Below, one piece after another: positions 35,417 through 48,097 of a DNA stretch of 64,000 nucleotides. Every line of letters begins with the position of its first letter. The stretch's first letter is position 1. Source of the DNA: Dactylorhiza incarnata. Taxonomy: Eukaryota > Streptophyta > Magnoliopsida > Asparagales > Orchidaceae. The position numbers were made by a program, and so were the translations under genes. The notes beneath the pieces were generated by a model. That model was given only the letters and a program-made list of their open reading frames with translations, had not been told where the DNA came from and did no database searches. The stretch is from the NCBI GenBank assembly GCA_033032865.1, contig JAWHQI010000065.1:7564001-7628000 (forward strand), read 5' to 3'.

Positions 35417-37330
35417 ATGGCGCACAACGATCATGCGTTCGTTGAGGGGCAAGGCATAAGTAGACCACCTTTATTAACGGGCACAGACTATAATTATTGG
35501 AAAACACGTATGCGTTGTTTTCTAATTGCTCTAGTTATAGAAGTCTGGAATATGGTAGAATCTAGTTACACTTCTCCAACATTTGTTGTAGGAGATGTAA
35601 CTATGGATAAACCCAAAGACAAGTGAGATGACAATGATAAATTAAAATGTAAGAACAATGCAAAAGCCATGAATGCTTTATTTTACGCACTAGATCACAC
35701 TGAATTTAATAGAGTTTGTGCTTGTCATACTGCTTTTGATATTTGGAATCTTTTAGAAATTACTCATGAAGGTACTTCGCAGGTAAAGGATTCAAAGCTA
35801 TTTCAACTGGAGTCTGAATTTGAAAGGTTCAAAATGGAGGTAGATGAAGAGATTGATACGATGTACACACGATTCACAAAAATCATGAACGACTCAAAGG
35901 TGCTAGGAAAGGTGTTCTCAAATGGAGACTTTGTAAGGAAAATCTTAAGATCACTTCCCCCAAAGTTCAATCCTAAAGTGACTGCAATTTCTGAGTCACA
36001 TGATCTTAAGACCTTACAATTGGAGAGCCTCATTGGGAACTTGAAAACTCATGAAGTTGAATTGAAAATTCAACAACAAGAGTATATAGAGCCAAGGAAG
36101 AAGGGATTGGCTCTAAGATCTAAGAAGGAAGAAACTAGTGATTCTGAGGAGAAAGAAGAAGATGAGGAAAGTTTATTTGTTAGAAAATTTAGAGAATTTA
36201 TGAAAAATACTGAGAGGAGGAATTCGTTTAAGAAGTATTTTAAGAAGGAGACGTTTAGGAAGAAAAAAGGAAAGGAAGGCGATGAGGAGGAAGAGAGACC
36301 GCCACCGGAGTGCTATCACTGCAAGAAGTTAGGACACATCCGAAGCAAGTGTCCAAAGTACTTAAAAGAACTTAAAGAAAAGAAGCACAAAGGGTCGAAG
36401 AAGGTGTTGAAGGCGGAAACATGGGATGATACTACTTCTGAGGATGCAAGCAGTTCAAGTTCAAGTAAAGAAGAGGAGGCCAACATGTGCTTAATGGGAA
36501 AGAGCATCATATCTGATGATGAATGCAGTGCCCAAAGTGACACTGAGGTAACTCGATCCTCCAACCTACGATGAATTATTTTCTAAATTTTTAAAGACTT
36601 GCAAATTTTTTGTAAAGAGTTTAAAAGATAATGATCTTCTTAAATCTGAAAAATGAAATTTTGCTTAAAGAAAACAAAAAATTGTTAAATGAAATTAAGA
36701 CTATTGGAAAAAGAGATATTTCTTGCCAAGAGTGTGATCACTTTTTGGGAAGAATTAAAGAACTTGAAGAATCTCTTTCCAAATCTCATTCTACAATAAA
36801 AATTCTTACTAAAAATGAGATTTTAGAGAGAGATCTGAAATCTTCAATTTCCAAAGTCCATGAGTGAAAGAAATCTTTTGAACGTAGATGTGTAAATCTA
36901 ATATCCGAGAATACAGAAATGAGAAACCAGATTCATGACTTAACGCTAGCCATGAAAAAATTTGGAATGGGACGAAGATCACTGGATATGATCTTAGGAT
37001 ACCAACGCCATGGATCTGGAAGGTTTGGACTCGGATACACGTTAGGAAGCTATCGCCGGCGACAGTGAAAAGTCCAGAAAATCTATTTTTACAAATTCTG
37101 AAGTTAATAAATTGTTTAATACTGCATCCTCATCCAGTAAAAGTCCAGAAAAGTTATACTCATCTTAATACATTACATGTGCCAAATGCAATAGATTTGG
37201 TCACACTACGAACTCTTGCTGGAGGAAAGGAAAAAGTAAAATTAAACAAATCTGGGTGCCTAAGGCTTCTACCTATACTATGGGTGGAACCACTTGGGTA
37301 ACCAGATCTTTACTCACCTCTTCTTTCTAG
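35417..37330 (+). pseudogene. Sirevirus gag of element C
   Basis: Starts MAHNDHAFVEGQGISRPP, as in element D. A TGA at 35624 replaces a tryptophan codon of D. The frame then stays open to 36574 with the first zinc knuckle CYHCKKLGHIRSKC. A frameshift near 36553 and several stops break the coiled-coil part. The palindrome GCTATCGCCGGCGACAGT at 37049-37066 sits inside the coding region at the place where D has its own boxes. A second knuckle-like segment (CAKCNRFGHTTNSC) is readable near 37174-37215. The frame ends at the TAG 37328-37330 that separates gag and pol. Confidence 0.9.
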
Positions 37331-40300
37331 GTGTGTTGGCAGGCTAAGGACAAAGAAGACGTGTGGTACTTGGACTTGGGTTGTTCAAAGCACATGACGG
37401 GCAATAAAGAGAAGTTCCTTAGCCTGGAGATGAAGAAAGGAGGAGTTGTTACATTCGGAGATGATGGAAAAGGAAAAATCATCGGCATCGGAGTTGTGGG
37501 TAACAAAAATTTTTCAATTTCAAATGTTTTATTTGTAGAAGGATTAAAGCATAATTTGATTTCTATTAGTCAATTATGTGATAAGGGTTTAGATGTTTTA
37601 TTTGAATCTTCTACAAATTTGTGCAAAATTATTAATTCTAAAACAAAAGAAATTGTTTTTACCGCACCTAGATGTCATAATGTATATATGATTAAATTTC
37701 TTGATTTTTCAAATTCTACTTTAAAATATTTTTTATCAAAAAATGATGAATTAGAATTATGGCATAGGCGACTTGGACATACTAGTGCCAAGTTAATTAC
37801 AAAACTTTCAAAAGATAAATTAATTAAAGGTTTACCATTGTTAAATGGAAATTTATCTTCTTCATTATGTGTGCCTTGCCAAAAGGGAAAATTTTCAAAA
37901 TCATCTTTCAAAAGTAAAAGTATTATTTCTACCACTAGGCCACTTCAATTAATACATATGGATTTATTTGGGCCAATTGGAATTCCTAGCTTAGGAGGTA
38001 GAAAATACATATTTGTATTGATTGATGATTATTCTCATTTTTGTTGGACTTTATTTCTAACCTCCAAATCCGATGCATTTTCAGAATTTTCAAAATTATG
38101 TTTGCGTATTCAAAATGAATTTGAGTAAAAATTAAACACATACGATCAGATCATGGAGGAGAATTTGAAAATGAAAAATTTATTTCTTTTTGTGCGGAGT
38201 TAGGAATTAAACATGAATTTTCCGCTTGCACACCACAGCAAAATGGTGTAGTGGAGAGGAAAAATAGAACTCGTCAAGAGTTAGCCCGTACGATGCTATC
38301 TGAATTTAAATTATCAAAATCTTTTTGGGCTGAAGCGGTTAGTACGCCATGTTATGTAATTAAGAGAGTAATGCTTCGCCCTATTTTAAAATTAACTCCT
38401 TATGAATTAATTTTTAGTAAAAAACCAAATGTTTCTTATTTCAAAGTTTTTGGGTGTAAATGTTTTATTTTGAATTCTAAAGATTCCTTAGGAAAATTTG
38501 ATGAAAAATGTGATGAAGGTATTTTTATTGGCTATTCTTCAACTAGTAAAGCTTATAGAATTTTTAATAAAAGAACAAAAATAGTTGAAGAATCTATTCA
38601 TGTTAGGTTTGATGAGTTTGTTTCATGTGTAAAAAAGAAAATCACAGGAAAAGAAGATGAACCCCTTCCTTCGGTGGAGAATGATGATGAAGAACTTGGA
38701 GAAAATGAAGAAGAAAAAGAAGAAGAGAGAGAAGGAGAAAGAGAAGAAGATAGAGAAGGAGAAGAAAGAGAAGAATATGTGCCTCCCAGTGAATTGAGAT
38801 TTTCAAAGGATCATCCAAAGGAGCTTATCATTGGAGATCCGCAAAAAGGGGTTAGTACTCGTTCATCGTTACATGTCTTATTTTCAAACCTTTGTTTTGT
38901 CTCTGAAATAGAACCAAAAGATGTTTCCACCGCTTTAAATGATGAATTTTGGTTTTTAGCTATGAATGAAGAACTTAATCAATTTGAACGTAATAAGGTT
39001 TGGAATCTTGTAGAACGACCCAAAAATCATCCTGTCATTGGAGTTAAGTGGATTTTCAAAAATAAATTGGATAGTGAATCTAGAATTATTAGAAATAAAG
39101 CCAGATTAGTTGCAAAAGGTTATGCACAAATTGAAGGGGTGGATTTTGATGAAACTTTTGCACCCGTAGCAAGATTAGAAGCGGTTAGGATATTTCTTGC
39201 ATTTGCTTGTTTTAAAAGATTTAAATTATTTCAAATGGATGTCAAAACTGCATTTTTAAACGGGTATATAAAAGAAGAGGTTTATGTAGAACAACCCCTG
39301 GTTTTATAAATGAGAAATATCCAAATTATGTTTATAAATTAGATAAAGCGCTTTATGGATTAAAACAAGCGCCTCGTGCTTGGTATGATCGATTAGCTCA
39401 ATATTTGTTAAAGCATGATTATAAAATAGGAAGTGCCGATTCTACATCTTCATTAAGCAAATTTATCATGATTTAGTTATTTTGCAAATTTATGTTGATG
39501 ATATTATTTTTGGAGCCACTAATGAAGAGTTGTGTAATGAAATAGTTCAAATTATGAAAAATGAATTTGAAATGAGCATGGTAGGAGAACTTTCATATTT
39601 TCTAGGTTTTCAAATTACACAAAAACATGATGGTATCTTTATATGTCAATCCAAATATATTCATGATATGTTAAAAAGATTTGGATTTGAAAATCTTAAG
39701 CATGCAAACACTCCTATGAGTACTTCACTAAAATTAGGAAAATATGAATGTGGTGTTTCAATTGAGCAAACCCTTTATAGAAGTATGATAGGATCTTTAT
39801 TGTACTTAACCGCCTCTAGACCTGACATTATGTTTGCCGTTTGTTTATGTGCTAGATTTCAGGCTAATCCTAAAGAGTCACATTTAAAAGCGGTGAAACG
39901 CATCTTTAGATATCTTATAGGAACATCTAAATTAGGATTATGGTATCCTCATAATGATTCCTTTATTTTGCATGGTTTTTCGGATTCAGATTATGCAGGA
40001 TGTTCTTTAGATAGGAAAAACACTAGTGGCACTTGTCATTTTATCGGCCCTTCACTTATTTCATGGTCGAGTAGGAAACAGAATTCTGTTGCCCTCTCTA
40101 CTGCCGAGGCCGAATATATTGCACTAGGTAGTTGTTGTGCCCAAGCTCCTTGGATGTCACAAAAGTTAGAAGACTTTGGCATGCAACAAAGTAGTGTAAA
40201 ATTAAAGTGTGATAATAAAAGTGCTATAGACTTAACTAACAATCCCGTATTACACTCTAGATCTAAGCATATAGATGTCCGACATCATTTTATAAGGGAT

Positions 40301-40435
40301 CATATTAAGAAGGGTAATATACATATCAACTTTATAGGCACGGACAATCAACTAGCGGATATATTCACAAAACCGTTACCGGATTCCCGTTTTTCTATGC
40401 TTCGGCTAGAATTGGGAATCCTAGACATTTCATAA
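37331..40435 (+). pseudogene. Sirevirus pol of element C
   Basis: Pol in the frame following the gag TAG. The protease motif reads D-L-G ([13 protein letters not shown]) instead of DSG, so it would be inactive. The integrase zinc region is HRRLGHTSAKLI. A frameshift occurs near 38126, before [26 protein letters not shown] and a long glutamate-rich linker follow. Reverse transcriptase is broken by a one-base loss near 39297 and another disruption near 39455, while [13 protein letters not shown] remains. RNase H ([39 protein letters not shown]) is open to 40435. Highly similar to D pol. Confidence 0.93.
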
Positions 40436-40640
40436 TAATTATATCTCTACTTATAACCTATAAAAATTAAACAAATCACCATAGCCTTACCATTTAAAAA
40501 GAAAAACAAACTCTTAATATAGACATTCACCACATAAAACATGTCCAAATATTCAAAATTATTACAAAACTTTAATAAAAGGTTACTTAAAATGTCTCAT
40601 AATAACAGTTCTCAAAATTAGGAAGAAATCTGGGCTGGGC

Positions 40641-40680
40641 AGCTGTCGGATGGCGACAGTGAGCTGTCGGATGACGATAT
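40641..40680. repeat. Palindromic boxes past the antisense gene stop (C)
   Basis: GCTGTCGGATGGCGACAG followed by GCTGTCGGATGACGA, 17 bases beyond the stop of the antisense gene. D has a box pair at the same place (52531-52572). Confidence 0.8.
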
Positions 40681-40696
40681 CCCCCAGAACTCTGTT

Positions 40697-41861
40697 TCAA
40701 TCCGACTCCTCCTCATTCTGACTACCTGCTCCACTGCTTTCAAGAATATCAAAATCTGATCTCCTTACTACTGTCTTCCTCCGTCGACCATGACTGACCG
40801 ATTGACGACGAGGCTCCTCCTCTGTAGGCATTTCCCATTCCGCGGCTTCAGCAGGAGTAGGCTTTAATTTAAGTCCCTTAACAAGGAACTTCATAAATTT
40901 CTGCATCCGCGTCTGATCCTTTTTCACCTCCACCTTATGTTCTTCAAATGACCTTCTATGCTCTTGGAAGTCGTCTATATGTTTATCCAACTTTGTTTGG
41001 AACGTTTCGAGTGCCTCCCGCATTGACCCCCCCACGTGCAATAGGAGGCTCTCTCATTTCCACAGTAGGCGTCCTCCGTGGATTTTTCTTACCCATGGCC
41101 GCCGTTTGATATATCTCCGTGCAACAATCTCCAAGATAAAAAATTTGATCTATCCAAGGGTATTTCTTGTATAGTATACGCTGGATAATCGCACCCAAAG
41201 GGAGAGTGTGTGCCTTTTTCTACTCCGGATTTTTGAGGCGATATGTATAACGAATCATAAATAACAGAAGATCGGCCACATCAAATAACTCCTTCTCCAC
41301 TATAAAATAAGTCACAAGACTAAGTTGAGCCGTAATACTATGCGTATCACCGGACTTCAACATAATCGTGTGCCTTAGTATATCTTGTACAAGACGAGCA
41401 TCGTCTGTCAATATCGTCATAGTGGATATGAGGTTTTTGGTGGAATTTCCATGCAAAGACATGTTCATTAACGTCCAATCTCTCTCAAGTCTATAGTTTT
41501 CCACTATATCCAAGTTATTCTCACTTTCCATTAGACCAAACTCACTTCTTAAATCAAATGGAGTGATCTCCACATATTGCCCTTGAATTTTGGATCTCAC
41601 TCCTTCATTCAAATCGGTATATGCAGGATCCTCCAGATGATTATAAAATTCTCGGACTAAAAATGAGGAGAAAATATCTTGGATAATAACAGAAAGTATA
41701 CCTGCCTCCGCAAGCATATAATATACTCGTTCATGTCTTGGGAGATCGAATTCTACAACCTTTGAAACTCCAATTTGGGCCTTTTCTATGCCCGAGAAAC
41801 TTTGATAAGAGGAATGCGCATCTCCTGACTCACCCCTTCTCGATCTCCAATTAGAAGACAT
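40697..41861 (-). pseudogene. Antisense gene of element C, disrupted homologue
   Basis: Opposite strand to gag-pol. The first 213 codons are open from 41861 (MSSNWRSRRGESGDAHSSYQ); a stop at 41220-41222 lies close to the place of a tryptophan in D. The same frame continues to about 41000 (HTLPLGAIIQRILYKKYPW), then a frameshift leads into a third piece ending at 40697 (MQKFMKFLVKGLKLKPTP, SSGAG). The order and landmarks match the 371-residue D protein from end to end. It has a TATA-like box, leader and intron in matching positions. The family is uncertain: the FYNHLEDP and HTLP-G-IQR patterns recall the 'putative plant transposon protein' domain. Disrupted in this copy. Confidence 0.85.
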
Positions 41862-41863
41862 AT

Positions 41864-42412
41864 CTGCATAAGAAATAAGGAATTTTTTTTAAAAAAAAAA
41901 CAAAGATAAATTCTGGCACTGTCGGATTTCCGATACCACCTTTCGGATATCCGATAGCTAAAAAAAGTTTTGCTTCCCAAAATTTTAATTTCACAAAAAT
42001 CTTCCTATCCCAAATCTAAAAATTTTTCACACTGCAAAAATTCTTCAACATCTCTAATATTTTTGAAAAATCAAAACTTTAGTGCAAAACACTATTCATC
42101 ATCTTCTTCCTATAACACTTCAAAATTTTTTATTGATCATCATCTTTTTCCTAAATCTGATAACTATGAACTTCTAGATCTACAAAAAAAAGGAAACTTA
42201 TGTTTCAAAACATAAAATAACAAAAATTTCTAATTTCACCTACAAAAAACAAGATCTACATCTCTTATACAACCCAAGATCTAAAATATCTAGATCTACT
42301 AAACCTTTAACATTTTATCTTAAAAAAACTCCATGAAAATCAAGAGGAATATGAGAATCACAAAACTATTGGAGAAATTTTAACCAAAACTTGAAAAACC
42401 AACAAATCTCAC
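41864..42412 (-). other. Predicted intron of C antisense gene (549 bp)
   Basis: Minus strand: donor AGATCTAAG/GTGAGA, acceptor TTTCTTATGCAG two bases before the ATG. D has the same exon end (AGATCTAAG), a similar length (539 bp) and an acceptor two bases or less from its ATG. Boxes lie inside it at 41918-41958. Confidence 0.65.
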
Positions 42413-42504
42413 CTTAGATCTGAAGTTTTCCGGCACCTGGAGCTCTAGATCTCGAAATTTCTCCTCAAACTGAAGTGAAGTGTCGGTCAAAAGATGAAAC
42501 ACGT

Positions 42505-42513
42505 CTTTTTATC
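42505..42513 (-). promoter_or_regulatory. TATA-like box of C antisense gene
   Basis: GATAAAAAG on the minus strand, with palindromic boxes (42521-42563) immediately upstream. The layout matches the D antisense promoter. Confidence 0.55.
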
Positions 42514-42563
42514 CTTTCTGAGCTATCGGATGGCGACAGCTAGCTATCGGAAATCCGACAGCT

Positions 42564-43676
42564 CTCAAAAATAATAAACTTTTTTTCTGTATAATTTTCT
42601 GAGAATTTTGGTATCTTGCATAAAGGATTCTTCTTGTGTTATTATTCAAAACAAAAGCTTACCACATGATTATGATGTTCAATCTTAACTTATCATTGTG
42701 ATGACACATTCATCTAGTAATTACGAATTGTTTTCGCATGCCTCTAAGTATAAGAAATATTTTATCTATGACAATGAGCAATCACAAACACTTACTTTGG
42801 TAATACATGTTAATGAAATTTATTTTATACATACATCATGATTGATCGAACATAACAAAATACATTTCATAAATGTCACCTTCACCTTTGATACTTTGCA
42901 CTTATTCAAATTTTACCATTTATGGCATGCAAGTGAATTCGGAGATCCTTCACATCTATGAATCCTCAAAACAAAAAAAGGAGGAAAATTCATATGCAAA
43001 ACATTCATTTTGCCAAAAATGTTGAAAGACATACAAAAATTGAAAAGGATCCTCCACCAAGCACTACTTAGCCTCCTGATAAGTCTTAATGAGCATTGTG
43101 AGGTTGAGCACCTTGGAAAGAATTGTAAAGTGTCTTGCAAAAACAAAATGGTCCTTTTATGTATATTTGCAAAGTTTCTGGTTCAAAAGTATGGGCTTTA
43201 TGTATATTTATGTTATGTTTACCAATTCCATGGTCATGTATATTTTAAATATATTCATATGTATTCTTTCTCAAAGTATCCCTACTACACTTCATTGTTA
43301 TTTATAAAATTTCTTCTTATGAGAATTGGACCGAAACGATTCAATATTCTATATCCTCCTGTGTCTCTCTCTGATAATTGAAATTGAATCTCATCATGGT
43401 TAAGTATATTTGCTTCTATACATTATAACACATTACTAGAATGCTTAGCCTCATCTCTATGATTACTTATCTCAATATTCTATCACTTACAAAGCTTCCG
43501 CCAGTATACTCTGACTCTCCCTATATTCTTTCTTATTTTCTAAAAAGATCTTAATACTCTTTCCTCGTCTCTATTCCCTATATTCATTACTTTTGATAAT
43601 ATCAAAGGGGGAGAAGATAATGAGAGAAATCACTTAAATCACTAAAAACACTTAATTAATTAAGTGAGCATTCATG
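42564..43676. other. Non-coding region of C with conserved block
   Basis: No supported gene. It holds sequence conserved with D: CGCATGCCTCTAAGTAT near 42737, AAGTGAATTCGGAGATCCTT near 42931, and a block of about 95 bp at 43049-43142 that differs from D (50090-50185) at only four or five positions. Confidence 0.6.
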
Positions 43677-43917
43677 TAGGGGGAGTTTATAAGTCGGGGG
43701 AGAATAATTTTAGAAGGAGCTAATATTAAGGGGGAGATCATATTAAGGGGGAGATCATATTAAGGGGGAGATCATATTAAGGGGGAGATCATATTAAGGG
43801 GGAGAACATGAAGATCATAAGTTCACACTTGTACACACATAATGTACTTGTCACTATCTATATATGATTTATTCGATTTCCTTTTATAAGGATTTGCTAT
43901 TATCAAAAGGGGGAGAT
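43677..43917 (+). other. Multiple polypurine tracts of element C
   Basis: At least seven tracts of the AAGGGGGAGAT type, five of them in near-perfect tandem of ATCATATTAAGGGGGAG units (43730-43805). The terminal tract AAAAGGGGGAGAT abuts the 3' LTR. Confidence 0.9.
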
Positions 43918-45164
43918 TGTTGGAGCATGCGTTCCGCACTTGTCCGGTTTGAGAATAACAAATCCCGAATGTATTTGATCCTATTTTTGATTAATGGTGT
44001 GCAGATAACAGGTGCAAGAATAACATGTTTTCAATTGGAGCAAAATGACATTTTCCAGAAATTTGAGCTATCGGATTTCCGACAGCCCTATCGGATTTCC
44101 GACAGCATTTATTTGATCTCTGCGCAACGATTAAGAGCTATCAGATTTTCAATATCGCTATCGGATTTCTGACAGCCCACGATCTTCCAATAACGGCAGT
44201 ACGTGCAACAGTTACCTTAGCTAACAGATATCCGACAGTGATATCGGATATCCGACAGCCCACGTCTCAACGACGACCTCAACACCACGCAGAAACTTCG
44301 TTTTAGTGGGACACGTGGCAGCCTCTGGAGATATCGGATTCCGGCGATAGTAGCTATCGGACGGCGACAACTCTTTTTTCTTAAAAGAGCTCAAAACTTC
44401 GTGGAATTCAGTTCTTGAGATTTCCAGACCTTCTTCCAGAGTGTATTCGAACCAGAAAGCTCCAGAACTCCATCAACTCCCATTTGTGCTAGAAGGATTG
44501 AGATTGAAGACGAGATCGGACGCATTTCTACATCAACGATCATCTCGAGGCTTCAACCCTCCTTTCAGAGATCTGATTTTCTAGGGAGTTCTTCACTTGA
44601 CTTTGTATTTTCATTCATTTACATTCAACTTTGTATTGGTAGAGAAATCGTCGTCTTGCGTGCGGCGTCTAAGTCCTTGCACGGCTTAGGGGAAAATCGC
44701 TTCCTTGTGTGGAGCGTCCAAGTCCTTACGTGGCTTGGTAGGAAATCGTGGCCTTGTGTGCTACATCTAGATCTTGGGAAGATCTAGAGGGTAGGCTTGG
44801 GCTTGATCTAGGGAGAGACAAGTGATAGCCTTCCGATCCTTGGGAGAAGGATTGGTAAAATCAAAATTAGTGAAATTTATATTATCATATTTGTGCATTG
44901 ATCTTAAGCATTGTTAAGATCATTTTATTGTATGTAAATTTCATGATTAATATAATTATGCTTCTTTCATTAATTGCAAATTTGGTTGCTTAATCTTTAA
45001 CTTAGAATTTTGTGTTTGTTTTAAAACAAAAATTACATTGGTTTGAAATTGTTTATAAGTAATTTTTTAGAAAAGTAAAATCTGTTTAAAAAATTATTAA
45101 GTAAAAATTATACTGTAAACACACCCTTATTCACCCCCCTCTAAGGGCGTCACACAATCCAACA
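43918..45164 (+). repeat. 3' LTR of element C (1247 bp)
   Basis: TGTTGGAGC to ATCCAACA, followed by the ATAAG duplication. Confidence 0.95.
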
Positions 45165-45288
45165 ATAAGTTCAGCAAAAGATAAGTAAAATCTTAAATGC
45201 TCATGTCTTCCATTTAGGATTATAACATTTATTGTCAAGTGAAAGTAGTCTTGAATTGAGATTCTGACTTCTTCAAATATGGGGAGAT

Positions 45289-46476
45289 TGTTGGGAATCT
45301 TGCCCACATGATTCCTGATTTGAAGAAGTCACCAAGTCAAGAAAACTTCACTTTGTATTTGATCATTTCTCTAGCTCATAATCTCAGGAAGCTAAAAGAA
45401 TGTTGTTCGTCGAACGCAGAATACTGTTCGTCGAACGAAGAATGAAGTTCGTCGAACGCAAAGTCAGGACAGAAGCAAACGCTGAGACTTGGCGAGTTTG
45501 TCGAACGCAGAATGCTATTCATCGAACGAAGAATGAAGTTCGTCGAACGCAGAGACGAGACAGAAGCAAACACTGAGGCTTGGCGAGTTCGTCGAACGCA
45601 AGACCGAACGAAGAATGATGTTTGTCGAATGAAGAATGCAGTTTGTCGAACGCAGAACGAGTTAATTGTCAAACGCAGAATGCTGTTCGTCGAATGCAGA
45701 ATAAAGTTCGTCGAACACAGAGAAGACTTGAAGATATCAAAGGAAGGAATGTCGTCGAGAAGATACCGTATCGTCGACATCAATAAAGTATCCTTCTCAT
45801 CGAGAAGAATGGATATCGTCGTGAAGAAGTCGTGTCGTCGGAAAGGCTAAGTGAGACTGATGCCTATGACATCATCGTAAAGAAGGCGTGACGTCGAGAA
45901 GACTGAAGAAGGTCAGCTGAAGGCAAGAAGTTGCTAAAGCAGAGTCTGTCGACATGATATCGCTCATGTCGTCGAAAGAAGAAACTGATTACGACGATAG
46001 TCTACAAGAAAGAAGATCACGACGACACAGTCAGAGATAGTATATCGATGTATATGCAGAAACGGCAGAATATTTCGTATCGTCGAGACATCAGCGTCAA
46101 AGGCAGAAGCTAGAAGGCTTGAAGATCTATCAAGGCTTAAGGCATCGACAAAGTCCTATCGTCGAGATATTATCCATATCGTCGTAACAATGGAAATATC
46201 ATCGAGACGGAATTCAAAATTGCAGATGCGCTGTTAGCTTTTAATGTCGCCGCCTGATTGTCCAATCAACGCGTGCTCTTAAGGAATGGGGCATCTGACT
46301 CTTAAGGAACTTTTTCAGAAGACCGTTAGGAGCCTCGCAGTCTTATAAAAGAGATAAGAGGTTGCCCTAAAAAAATAAGAAAGAATTTACGCATACAACA
46401 AATAGAACAGTAAAAGCGGCGTAAAGAAAGATAGAGAAAGACAAGTATTCTAAAAGAGTTCTCGCAAGAATCAGTC
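45289..46476 (+). repeat. 3' LTR of element E, left segment
   Basis: Starts TGTTGGGAATC after ATGGGGAGAT and parallels 22300-23492 of the 5' LTR, including the box array and TATA box (46344-46350). Cut by element F after CAGTC; it resumes at 63393. Confidence 0.92.
46472..46476. other. Target-site duplication of element F
   Basis: CAGTC, second copy at 63388-63392. The uninterrupted 5' LTR of E reads AATCAGTCATTTGATCG here (23480-23500), confirming the join. Confidence 0.92.
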
Positions 46477-47289
46477 TGTTGAAACCGATTTCTCGGTCTC
46501 TGTGGAGTTCGGGACCCTCAGCAAGCCGAGGGGAGACCAACCCTTACTGCCCCCAAGGGAGAGCTCTAGGTTGAAGCTTGAGGAACTATGGGCTGGACCA
46601 AGGGCTTAGTGGGGAGGTCCTGCCACATACCCGGAAGCCCCTTAGGAACTTCCCCTCCCAAGCCACTACTAAGCTTGGGCACCACTGGAGGCTCTCCTCA
46701 CCCACTAGAGAGAGAAAGTGGGGAGAGAGAGAGAGCTAGCCTAGAATGAACCTCTTTCCAAATGGTGCCCCCTTGGTCCTATTTATAGGATTTCTGGATT
46801 TGGGCTGCAAATAGCCAAAAACTGGCCCGCGGAATTACCAAAATACCCTCGGATTGGGATGCAGATAGCCAAATCCCGCTGTTCTGGAACGCTAAACACA
46901 GACCGACCCCTCCCCCCGGAACTGGGCAAGAGGGGGTACCTCGCGGGTCTCGGCGAGCACCCTGCTGGTCTCGGCGAGCCCCCTAACTGGGGTACCTCGC
47001 GGGTCTCGGCGAGCACCCTGCTGGTCTCAGCGAGCCCCCTAACTGGGGTACCTCGCGGGTCTCGGCGAGCACCCTGCTGGTCTCGGCGAGCCCCCTAACT
47101 GGGGTACCTCACGGGTCTCGGCGAGCACCCTGCTGGTCTTGGCGAGCCCCCTAACTGGGGTACCTCGCGGGTCTCGGCGAGCACCCTGCTGGTCTCGGCG
47201 AGCCCCCTAACTGGGGTACCTCGCGGAGAAATGATACTCTGAAATGCCTCTTGGCTCAAGAACCTACTCGGCGAATACAGGGTTGTACA
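46477..47289 (-). repeat. 3' LTR of element F (left on plus strand)
   Basis: 813 bp, matches 62574-63387 with scattered differences. Contains an internal tandem repeat of 56-bp units (CTCGCGGGTCTCGGCGAGCA...), about five copies at 46930-47225. Confidence 0.92.
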
Positions 47290-47439
47290 CAATCCCCGCT
47301 CTTTTCGAGCGAGGTACACGCTCGGAAAGAAACCTCCAACCCTGCATATTCGACGAGTGTCGCTGGGAATCCGGCTAACAGTGTTATCTCGGAAAAAACA
47401 TATAGCCTCCCCGAGAGTTCCTCCAACCTTGCCGGCTAG

Positions 47440-48097
47440 CGAGAGCCCGGCCAACAGAGCCACCTTGGGGGAAAAACGCTTAGCCTCCCCGAGAAGTCTT
47501 CCAACTCTGCCGGCTAGTGAGGGCCCGGCTAGCGAGACCACCTCGGGGAAAAATTCTTAGCCTCCCCGAGAGGTCTTCCAACTATGCCGGCTAGTGAGAG
47601 CCCGGCTAGCGAGACCACCTCGGGGGAAAAAACTTAGCCTCCCCGAGAGGTCTTCCAGCTATGCCGGCTAGTGAGAGCCCGGCTAGCGAGACCACTTTGG
47701 GGAAAAAAATACTTAGCCTCCCCGAGAGGTCTTCCGACTCTGCCGGCTAGTGAGGGCCCGGCTAGCGAGACCACCTCGGGGGAAAACACTTAGCCTCCCC
47801 GAGAGGTCTTCCTACTCTGCCGGCTAGTGAGAGCCCGACTAGCGAGACCACCTCGGGGGAAAAATACTTAGCCTCCCCGAGAGGTCTTCTGACTCTGCCG
47901 GCTAGTGAGAGCCCGGCTAACAGAGCCACCTTGGGGGAAAAATGCTTAGCCTCCCCGAGAGGTCTTCCAACTCTGCCGGCTAGTGAGGGCCCGGCTATCG
48001 AGACCACCTCGGGGAAAAATACTTAGCCTCCCCGAGAGGTCTTCCAACTATGCCGGATAGTGAGAGCCCGGCTAGCGAGACCACCTCGGGGGAAAAA
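47440..48097. repeat. Tandem array of about 78-bp units in F (left part)
   Basis: About eight copies of a unit with GCCGGCTAGTGAGAGCCCGG, ACCACCTCGGGGGAAAA and CTTAGCCTCCCCGAGAGGTC. The same subtype continues on the other side of insertion D at 59206-59430. The stretch 47290-47440 before it holds no gene. Confidence 0.9.
48093..48097. other. Target-site duplication of element D
   Basis: AAAAA, second copy at 59201-59205, within the F tandem array whose units contain GGGGAAAAA. Low complexity makes it weaker evidence alone, but both LTR ends abut it exactly. Confidence 0.8.

Larger units (their letters stand above)
34119..45164 (+). mobile_element. Sirevirus C, full length (11046 bp)
   Basis: Complete element with LTRs of 1249 and 1247 bp, primer site, gag, pol, an antisense gene, a cluster of polypurine tracts and ATAAG duplications. 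By eye the LTRs differ at roughly 45 positions (about 3.5 per cent), so it is clearly older than relative D, and all its genes carry disruptions. It is related to D: same gene order, same antisense gene and same conserved non-coding blocks, but with different box sequences. Confidence 0.95.

Noticed and set aside
38640..38790. Acidic repeat in C ([11 protein letters not shown]) as a separate gene
   Set aside because: It is the integrase to reverse transcriptase linker of pol, present in D at the same place.
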